Source of the DNA: an uncultured Saprospiraceae bacterium
GTDB taxonomy: Bacteria; Bacteroidota; Bacteroidia; Chitinophagales; Saprospiraceae
Reading direction: 5' to 3'
NCBI GenBank assembly: GCA_937928575.1
Contig: CALFWW010000134.1
Span: forward strand, 1-32,844
DNA: 32,844 bases
The translations under genes were made by a program, and so were the position numbers. Of this stretch, positions 26,695-32,844 are shown in pieces (position 1 is the first letter of the stretch; each line of letters starts with the position of its first letter). The notes beneath the pieces were generated by a model. That model made no database searches, was not told where the DNA came from, and worked only from the letters and a program-made list of their open reading frames with translations.

Positions 26695-29565
26695 TTATTG
26701 GAGGATTAATTTCCCAGAACTAATTGCGGCTCCATTTTGTTGAATTTCATAAAAATACATACCTTTTGGCAATTCATTTTTGTGGAATCGATAAGTAGTT
26801 TGGGTAAATTTTTCTGAATGGATTAATTGTCCATTGGAGTTATACAGTGTAAATAGTTTTTCATTATACATAAGATGAGCCTCATCACTTTCAATTTCGA
26901 AGTTGACAAATTCAGCAAAAGGATTTGGATAAATACGTACTTTTGATTCATCATCTTCAAGAATATCATCTGTGCTGACTACCCAATTGTCAAATATTTG
27001 AACCGTATTCCAAGTCGTATTTGTAATTACCGGTGAATTAAAGTCAAAATAAATAGCAGCAGAATTCTCAATCACAGAACCAAGTGGAACATCAGGTTTT
27101 TGTCTAATGGTATATTTTACAAACCCATTTGAAAGTGGTTCATTCGTAGTGCTATCAGGTAACTCGATATTTTCAAATGTAAACTTCAAGTATCCATTAT
27201 GCAAAATCTCATATTCATATGGATGACTACTTGCACCCGGTACAAAAGTTGTCAAATCGAGAAATTGGGATATTGTATCTCTGATGACCACCAAAAATGC
27301 GGTATCCGTTCCGGTATTTTGGAATCGTACTTGATACTCCATCGTAGTATTTGGAAGTATATAATGGTGTTCCTCGTCTACTCCACCCGGTATCACTTTT
27401 TTATCATTTGGATCGAATGAGGAGATAATTTCCTGACACTCCTGTGAAAACCATATTTCACCATCGTCATCCAAGAAATTGCCATAAGTGTATGGTTCAT
27501 CTGGAAAGCCTATGCAGCCTTCGACCGTTGCTGATACATATGGATCGCCAAAATAAGTTGGTAAAGTTACTAGTTCTTGTTCAATTAAGAAATTCATAGT
27601 TGCACCGTCATTTGCTTTAAACTTTCTTGATATGAAATCACCTGCAGGAATATCGTCCATAATTTCTCCAATAGTCAATACTACGTGATCTTCTATTACT
27701 ATAAATCCTTTGTCTGCTATCAAATCAGCATCACCAATATTAATGATATCAAAACGAATACTGTCTCCCTCACAAAAACCATTAACAATCAAATGTGGAG
27801 AAGGGTCGATCGGCTCATTGCAAAGCGGTGAAATGGAAGCTTCGACACATGCCGTTGAACCTACAAACGCTTCATCGCATGTCAATTGTGTTGTTATAGT
27901 AAACTGTCCACATGCTCCTACCTCTAGCGTTTCGGGAATGTTAAACGTAAAAGAGTTGTTGGACTGTATGATGGGTAGGACTGATGCATCTACATATTGC
28001 AATGCTCCATCCAATATCACATCTACAGAAACATTTGTTGCGGCTTCAGTTCCATAATTGCAATAGTCCACATAATAAGTTTGTTCATAACAAAATCTTA
28101 AAAAAGGAACAGAAACTTCTACTTGTAAATAGGGACAAAGTGTTTCAGGTTGGAGGCCGAAATCTAATTCAAATGTAGTTGGATTATCTGTTGCTGTTAT
28201 ATTGTAAGAAGGCGTGCACGGGTTGTAATAAATACTTGGAGCAGAAATAGAAACGGAATAGTTGCCAAGAGGCACAGGAATAGAATAATTTCCTTGTTCA
28301 TCGGATATTCCAAAGAAATCGATGGCTCCTTCTGCCCGTATTAGCCAATTTGACAAAGGTAAATCCCCGGCATCATTTGCGCAATTCATGTTATTGTCTG
28401 AATATACGTTTCCAGAGATATAGTTCTCATAAATATCACCATTGGAATCTACCGCGATTCTATATGCAGTTGCAAAAATATTGGCTTGATCTAATAAATA
28501 TTGACCATGAGAAACTACTTTGTTTTCTTTGTCAATAGAAGTCGAAATAATAGTTGCACCTGCTTCTACCTGATGTAATCTTGTCCAGAGTTCATCTCCA
28601 TTTTCATCAAATTTCATCAAAGTAGGCATAGATACATTGTTGACATTTCTATGCCCCGTCAAAACATAATTACCTTCTAAATCGGTCATAAGTTTTGCAG
28701 CCGTTGACATTATATCTTGAGTTACTACTTTCCATGCGGTAGCAAACCCAACATTATTAACACGGTAGAGGATGTTGTCCCCGGTTGAATTTTCAACAAA
28801 AAGTAAATCTCCATTTTCATCCTGCATTAGCGTCCGCTTTTTGGCAGTTAGGTTTGGATATTGTTGGACCCAAACCAGTTCTCCATTTCCATCTGTGCGT
28901 ATGATAGCAGTGCCATTTTGTGTGCCAGTATCATAATCACATAAGATGGCACATCCATTATCATTGGTGGTAATGTTAGAAATTGGAGAAATGTTAAAGG
29001 GAATGTCAAATGTTTTATTCCAGATTGGAACTCCATTGTTAGAAATTTTGGTCAAACTAGTGCTTGTAAGAGAATTGTTGGTTCCTTGGGTGGTTATGAA
29101 TGCATGATTGTCACTGACCATACTAGACCAGATCACTTGCTCATCTATTGGTAGATTTAGTTGTGTAACATCATATTGCCAATCAATATTACCATTATTC
29201 AAAATCTTCAGGCATCCAATTTTAGGACCAGTGATTAGGAAATTATTTTCTGATTGGAATTCATTGACTGTATATCCAGTTGCCGAACCTGCAATCGATT
29301 CGATGACGTTATATTGTTTTGAATAAATTCGATTTCCTTCTAAATCGACACGGTCTATCTGAAGCACAATTCCAGTACCTGAAATAATAGTCGTGCCAAT
29401 TGATAAATATCCCCCATCTCTAGGAGCTATAATTTCAGATGGGATTTCAAAAGAGTCTTTCTCAACAACTTCCCAGCCTTGCGCAAGTGCGGAAGCAGGA
29501 AATAAAAATAATCCTATGGCCACTACCCAAAACCACTTAAGATATTGCGTGTTCAAAGTCTTCAT
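26695..29565 (-). CDS. Large T9SS-secreted surface protein with beta-propeller-like repeats and DUF7619-like domain
   Basis: The 956-residue protein has a signal peptide (FWVVAIGLFLFPASALAQ). Residues about 25-385 hold repeats of the type KISNNGVPIWNKTFDI, RTDGNGELVWVQQYPN and KFDENGDELWTRLHQ, suggesting a propeller. A SdrD-B/CarboxypepD-like domain follows (ISGNVYSDNNMNCANDAG, then DEQGNYSIPVPLGNYSVSI). Next come DUF11-like beta-sandwiches and a segment starting FDPNDKKVIPGG and containing YQVRFQNTGTDTAFLVVIRD and IYFDFNSPVITNT, which is the conserved DUF7619-type module. The end, VRIYPNPFAEFVNFE to GKLILQ, is a T9SS type A sorting domain. It is likely a surface adhesin or structural protein. 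No catalytic motif is seen. Confidence 0.88.
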   Translation of the reverse strand: MKTLNTQYLKWFWVVAIGLFLFPASALAQGWEVVEKDSFEIPSEIIAPRDGGYLSIGTTIISGTGIVLQIDRVDLEGNRIYSKQYNVIESIAGSATGYTVNEFQSENNFLITGPKIGCLKILNNGNIDWQYDVTQLNLPIDEQVIWSSMVSDNHAFITTQGTNNSLTSTSLTKISNNGVPIWNKTFDIPFNISPISNITTNDNGCAILCDYDTGTQNGTAIIRTDGNGELVWVQQYPNLTAKKRTLMQDENGDLLFVENSTGDNILYRVNNVGFATAWKVVTQDIMSTAAKLMTDLEGNYVLTGHRNVNNVSMPTLMKFDENGDELWTRLHQVEAGATIISTSIDKENKVVSHGQYLLDQANIFATAYRIAVDSNGDIYENYISGNVYSDNNMNCANDAGDLPLSNWLIRAEGAIDFFGISDEQGNYSIPVPLGNYSVSISAPSIYYNPCTPSYNITATDNPTTFELDFGLQPETLCPYLQVEVSVPFLRFCYEQTYYVDYCNYGTEAATNVSVDVILDGALQYVDASVLPIIQSNNSFTFNIPETLEVGACGQFTITTQLTCDEAFVGSTACVEASISPLCNEPIDPSPHLIVNGFCEGDSIRFDIINIGDADLIADKGFIVIEDHVVLTIGEIMDDIPAGDFISRKFKANDGATMNFLIEQELVTLPTYFGDPYVSATVEGCIGFPDEPYTYGNFLDDDGEIWFSQECQEIISSFDPNDKKVIPGGVDEEHHYILPNTTMEYQVRFQNTGTDTAFLVVIRDTISQFLDLTTFVPGASSHPYEYEILHNGYLKFTFENIELPDSTTNEPLSNGFVKYTIRQKPDVPLGSVIENSAAIYFDFNSPVITNTTWNTVQIFDNWVVSTDDILEDDESKVRIYPNPFAEFVNFEIESDEAHLMYNEKLFTLYNSNGQLIHSEKFTQTTYRFHKNELPKGMYFYEIQQNGAAISSGKLILQ

Positions 29566-29674
29566 AGCGAATATTTACAGTGTATGTTTATCATTTTAGT
29601 ACAATTTGAGGGTAAATGCACTAAATCACAATAACAAAAACAACTATTTGTCAAAAAATAATCGTAATTATACT

Positions 29675-29706
29675 TTGGAATTAAGCGTCTTTACTGGTTA
29701 TTTTTG
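29675..29706 (+). promoter_or_regulatory. Candidate promoter for the helical-repeat protein gene
   Basis: TTG at 29675-29677 and TATTTTTG at 29699-29706 match -33 TTG and -7 TAnnTTTG with 21 nt between. The start codon at 29722 leaves a leader of only about 10 nt, which is short but possible. Confidence 0.4.
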
Positions 29707-29721
29707 TCAATAAATTAATTT

Positions 29722-31143
29722 ATGCAAAAAAGTGTCCTTTATCAATTATTTGCTGGTTTAGATAAGTCTGACAGAAGAGCTATGAAGAAATATGTACGAT
29801 CTGTATATTTCAATAAGCGACAAGATGTCATAGATTTATATGAGTATTTTAATAAAAAATATGAGGGAAAAGATAGTGCTTTTGATAAAGAGGTTGTTTT
29901 CGCAGCCATTTATCCAAACGATAAATATGACGACAAAAAGATGCGTTATGTCATGTCTTTTCTATTGAAAAATGTAGAGCAATATCTTTTGACAAAAACT
30001 AAAACCGCTGATGAGATTAAGAACCAGATGGGGCTCATGACCATTTATCGTAATTTGAATATTGAAAAGGGTTTTTTAAGAGCTCAAGCGAATGCGGAAA
30101 AACTTTTTGAAGACAGTAAAATTAAGGGAATCGACTATTATGAAAATTCATATAAAGTCGAATTGGAGAAATTGAATTTTAAGGAAGGGTATCAAAGATT
30201 GGCTCCTCGTAATTTGCAAGAAGTTAGTGATTCTTTAGATTTATCTTATTTGGCAAAAAAGTTGAAACAAAGTTGTCTCTCGTTGGCACATCAAAATGTC
30301 TATAACATCCAATACGACACTGGATTGTTAGAATTAGTATTGGACTACCTCGAAAAGCAAGATTGGTTAAAAGATAATCCTGCAATTGCGTTGTACTTTT
30401 ATTTTTATAGATCTGAGACACATGAAAATCAGGATTTTTATTTTAAACAATTGAGATTAGGATTAATAAATGATGGACATATACTTCCACGAGATGAATT
30501 AAAGAATCTTTATTTATTAGCAATCAACTATGCTATAAAACGGTTAAACATCACAGAGACAAGGGATCACTTTTTATTGCAAGCTTTTCAATTGTATGAT
30601 TCTTGTTTGGATAAAAAAATTTTAATTGAAAATGGCTATTTAGGTAGATTTACATTTATGAATATTGCGAAAATTGCATTTGGTTTAAATAAATATGATT
30701 GGATTGAATCATTTTTAGCTGATTACAGTGGTTTGCTGAGAAAAAAATATCGTAAACAGTTTGTTTCATCTATTCAATCTTTACTGCATTATCACAAAAA
30801 GGAATACGATAAAGCAATGAAATTATTACATGCTACTGAATTCGATGATCTTTATTTGACTTTGGATTCAAAAGCTTTGCAATTAAGGATTTATTATGAA
30901 CTAAATGAGTTTGATGTATTGTCCTCTTTTGTAATTAGCTTTCAGCGATTTTTGGAACGTAAAAAAACATTGGGGTATGTGCGAGAAAATTATAAAAACC
31001 TGATACGTTTTACACGTAAAATGTTGGAATCGAATTTGTATGACAAGGAGGTGCGTCAGAAATTGTTGGAAGAAGTAAAGAAAACCAAAGCTTTGGCCGA
31101 AAGTAATTGGCTCAAAGAAATGATTCAATCTTCCAGAGGATAA
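29722..31143 (+). CDS. Helical-repeat protein of unknown function, Saprospiraceae-type
   Basis: The 473-residue protein has no signal peptide and is almost wholly alpha-helical. It begins MQKSVLYQLFAGLDKSDRRA and then MKKYVRSVYFNKRQDVIDLYEYF. Similar proteins starting with 'LY..L..L...E.R.F.K.VRSP.FN.R' are frequent in Saprospiraceae as I recall. Later segments such as LLELVLDYLEKQDWLKDNPAIALYFYFYR and KEYDKAMKLLHATEFDDLYLTLDSKALQLRIYY in part look like degenerate TPR-type helix pairs. A cytoplasmic scaffold or regulatory role is likely for such a fold but not shown. The gene converges on the minus-strand gene at 31147 with only 3 nt between stop codons. Confidence 0.75.
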   Translation: MQKSVLYQLFAGLDKSDRRAMKKYVRSVYFNKRQDVIDLYEYFNKKYEGKDSAFDKEVVFAAIYPNDKYDDKKMRYVMSFLLKNVEQYLLTKTKTADEIKNQMGLMTIYRNLNIEKGFLRAQANAEKLFEDSKIKGIDYYENSYKVELEKLNFKEGYQRLAPRNLQEVSDSLDLSYLAKKLKQSCLSLAHQNVYNIQYDTGLLELVLDYLEKQDWLKDNPAIALYFYFYRSETHENQDFYFKQLRLGLINDGHILPRDELKNLYLLAINYAIKRLNITETRDHFLLQAFQLYDSCLDKKILIENGYLGRFTFMNIAKIAFGLNKYDWIESFLADYSGLLRKKYRKQFVSSIQSLLHYHKKEYDKAMKLLHATEFDDLYLTLDSKALQLRIYYELNEFDVLSSFVISFQRFLERKKTLGYVRENYKNLIRFTRKMLESNLYDKEVRQKLLEEVKKTKALAESNWLKEMIQSSRG

Positions 31144-31146
31144 ACT

Positions 31147-31833
31147 TTATTTCATATCACAACAAGCGGTGTAAAAATCATGCACCAATAACTTCCCATT
31201 TGTAATCCCTACCCCATTTTTAGCCAGCCTGTTTGCGTTAATTTCTAACAATTCGTTGTCTTTATTTAAGAAAATGTAAATCGCTTTTGTCAATTTCAAA
31301 AATCGATCAATTTCAAAAGGTCCTGGTACATTTAGGGTTTCCAAATTAATCATCATCTTTCTAAATGACTCGTAGTCATAGAGTGTATATTTTTCTGGAA
31401 ATTGGAAAGTTAAGTACATAAAAATCATTTCATTGTCATCGTGAAAATGATTGGTGTCGATAGATGTTTTGTTTTGCTTTTTGAAATCGGCGACCATTTC
31501 GTCACAACCAAACTTGAACCGAGAAATTCTCCCTTCTATGTCCTTTTCTTCAGCAAACAAATCTTTAAACATTCTGCGCACGAATTCTGAATCAACCTCA
31601 ATTAGCTTTAACATCATTTCTTTTGGAAACCAAGATTCTTTTTTCCACAATCTTCTATTCGTATTGTTTTGTAGCGCTTGGTCATACATCTTACCGAAAT
31701 CGGGTGCGTCAATATCCCAGTGTTCTTTAAAATGAGAAAGGGATTCCCACCTATACAATTCGTGGAAATCCCTATCTTTTTTCAAGTACGTTTTGTACTT
31801 TTCAATATATTGCTCGAGTTTCTTTACCTGCAT
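31147..31833 (-). CDS. Stand-alone homologue of the N-terminal domain of McrB-like AAA+ ATPases
   Basis: The 228-residue protein starts MQVKKLEQYIEKYKTYLKKD. Its landmarks are YRWESLSHFKEHWDIDAPDFGKM, WFPKEMMLKL, RRMFKDLFAEE, the FHDDNEMIFMYLTFQFPEKYTLYDY block and, at the end, NGKLLVHDFYTACCDM. These follow, in order, the N-terminal domain I know from Bacteroidota McrB-like ATPases of modification-dependent restriction systems (WExxxxFxxxWD...DFxxMF; HxDxxxIxxYLxFxxPExYxLY). No Walker A/B or ATPase part is present, and no McrC nuclease is nearby. The protein looks complete for this one domain. It might bind DNA or act as a regulator. This is a family-recognition call without a search behind it. 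Confidence 0.65.
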   Translation of the reverse strand: MQVKKLEQYIEKYKTYLKKDRDFHELYRWESLSHFKEHWDIDAPDFGKMYDQALQNNTNRRLWKKESWFPKEMMLKLIEVDSEFVRRMFKDLFAEEKDIEGRISRFKFGCDEMVADFKKQNKTSIDTNHFHDDNEMIFMYLTFQFPEKYTLYDYESFRKMMINLETLNVPGPFEIDRFLKLTKAIYIFLNKDNELLEINANRLAKNGVGITNGKLLVHDFYTACCDMK

Positions 31834-31850
31834 TTTAAAAATTTATGCGG

Positions 31851-31858
31851 CAAATATA
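31851..31858 (-). promoter_or_regulatory. Candidate -7 element before the McrB-type domain gene
   Basis: The minus strand reads TATATTTG here, an exact TAnnTTTG match about 18 nt before the ATG at 31833. No TTG sits at the right spacing, so it is weak. If used, it would let this gene be expressed apart from the PDZ gene upstream. Confidence 0.25.
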
Positions 31859-31874
31859 TCTCAATACTTTGTCA

Positions 31875-32807
31875 TTATGGACGTTGTAAAACAATTTTTT
31901 CAGTATATACTTTATCGTTTTGATAAATGGTCATGAAATACATGCCTTGTGTATATTCAGTCAAATCCAATGTCTCTGACAAGTATCCATCAAAGTTACC
32001 GAAAGACTTACGGATAATTTCCTTTCCTGACATATCTGCAATGGTCATCGTTACCTCTTCCTTGGCAGTAGATTTGAAAATTACCTGAGATACTCCGTAA
32101 CTTGGGTTTGGAAAAAGGACAACTGAATCGTCAGCGATGTTAATAGCTGCCACCTCTTCTGTGGTTGCATCATTGTTACAACAAGGTACGTACGTGATCA
32201 TGGTTTTAAGTCTATAAGCTAAGGTTGCATCCAAAAATTCTGGCTCGTCATTTCTTACATAACGAATAGAAATTTTTTCTCCAACTGCGTGATTGTGAAT
32301 TGCCATTGTCAAATCACAACCTGAGCTGATTTCAAATTCTTCTACATTTGTGATCACATCACCAGGTTGAATTCCAGCAGCTTCAGCAGCACTATTTTTA
32401 ATAACGGTTTCGATTAGCACACCTTCAAAGTCATCCATCGGAACAGCACCGACACCTAGATAAGGTTGCTTTTCGATACTTTCAATTTTTTCACAAAATT
32501 GAGCGCATTCGATATCTTTGTAAGATTTGCTGTCAAAATTCGTGTACGTTCTACCGGACCCAGTTTGGTGCATCCCACGAATTCTAAAATCTTTTTTATC
32601 TAAATTATTAGAGATATAAGCGGTGAAATCAAAAGATCTAGCTTCAGCATTTTCTAGTTTTGTTGATTTTGTTTTCTTATTGGATAGTGTCTCTGTGATT
32701 ACCACTTGATGATAGTCAACTTGAGTTTGTTGCGCATTTAGCTGAAACGAAATAGCAAGCGCAAGGATCGTTACAAGCGATTTAATTTGCTTGAAAGAAT
32801 AATACAT
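31875..32807 (-). CDS. Secreted PDZ-domain protein with T9SS sorting domain
   Basis: The 310-residue protein has a signal peptide (SLVTILALAISFQLNAQ). A PDZ domain spans about 114-200, with the carboxylate-binding-type loop YLGVGAVPMDDF and then GVLIETVIKNSAAEAAGIQPGDVITNVEE in character. Four Cys outside it (C101, C105, C209, C210) may form disulfides. The last about 80 residues (VVLFPNPSYGVSQ to YTEKIVLQRP) are a T9SS type A sorting domain. No protease domain is present, so the PDZ acts as a binding module, perhaps for peptide tails at the cell surface. The McrB-type gene lies 41 nt downstream on the same strand. Confidence 0.85.
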   Translation of the reverse strand: MYYSFKQIKSLVTILALAISFQLNAQQTQVDYHQVVITETLSNKKTKSTKLENAEARSFDFTAYISNNLDKKDFRIRGMHQTGSGRTYTNFDSKSYKDIECAQFCEKIESIEKQPYLGVGAVPMDDFEGVLIETVIKNSAAEAAGIQPGDVITNVEEFEISSGCDLTMAIHNHAVGEKISIRYVRNDEPEFLDATLAYRLKTMITYVPCCNNDATTEEVAAINIADDSVVLFPNPSYGVSQVIFKSTAKEEVTMTIADMSGKEIIRKSFGNFDGYLSETLDLTEYTQGMYFMTIYQNDKVYTEKIVLQRP

Positions 32808-32844
32808 AAGTAATTGTAGTTTTTGAGTTTACACAATAGCCCCT

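Noticed and set aside
1..32844. CRISPR arrays, tRNA or rRNA genes, prophage or integrase
   Set aside because: Reading both strands showed no regularly spaced repeats, no tRNA-like cloverleaf and no such protein.

Overview
The window is AT-rich chromosomal DNA from a member of the Bacteroidota, most likely a marine or aquatic Saprospiraceae-like lineage. The lineage evidence is direct. Three proteins end in type IX secretion (T9SS) C-terminal sorting domains. There are several lipoproteins with short SC/AC lipoboxes, a LytTR regulator paired with a LytS-type kinase, a CarboxypepD_reg/DUF5686 outer-membrane protein, a Lacal_2735-type small protein, a helical-repeat protein (29722-31143) of a kind I associate with Saprospiraceae, and promoter candidates of the Bacteroidota TTG/TAnnTTTG type. 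I see no rRNA, tRNA, CRISPR array, integrase or intact transposase.

Layout. 1-1275: 3' part of an SGNH-hydrolase-like gene and a 55-codon gene. 1695-5300: a large secreted protein joining a seven-repeat FG-GAP/ASPIC propeller to a complete vanadium-haloperoxidase/PAP2 active-site set. 5301-5887: intergenic DNA holding a 187-bp hairpin element with 17-bp perfect terminal inverted repeats. 5888-6769: lipoprotein with a duplicated RskA-like domain. 6864-8611 (minus): two-component pair with a 4-nt overlap. 8881-10920: M43-type metalloprotease lipoprotein. 11285-14903: VOC protein, small membrane protein, DUF5686 outer-membrane protein. 14904-15463: a membrane-protein gene that appears broken by lost start and frameshifts.

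15583-18730 (plus) is a tight four-gene run: unknown lipoprotein, CSPTR sulfatase, DoxX-like membrane protein, TauE/SafE-type exporter. It faces a five-gene minus-strand run (24193 down to 19043): membrane-anchored alpha/beta hydrolase, SsuD-like flavin monooxygenase, aldo/keto reductase, sodium:solute symporter, small membrane protein. Together these could form an organosulfur-handling neighbourhood: sulfate ester cleavage, desulfonation to aldehyde plus sulfite, aldehyde reduction and sulfite export. That link is inference.

24708-29565 holds two convergent T9SS cargo genes, a clan-A-like glycoside hydrolase and a 956-residue cell-surface protein, separated by a strong bidirectional terminator. 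29722-32807 holds the helical-repeat protein, a stand-alone homologue of the N-terminal domain of McrB-like ATPases with no ATPase attached, and a PDZ-domain T9SS cargo. The best candidates for something new are the propeller-haloperoxidase fusion, the sulfur gene neighbourhood, the orphan McrB-type domain and the hairpin element.
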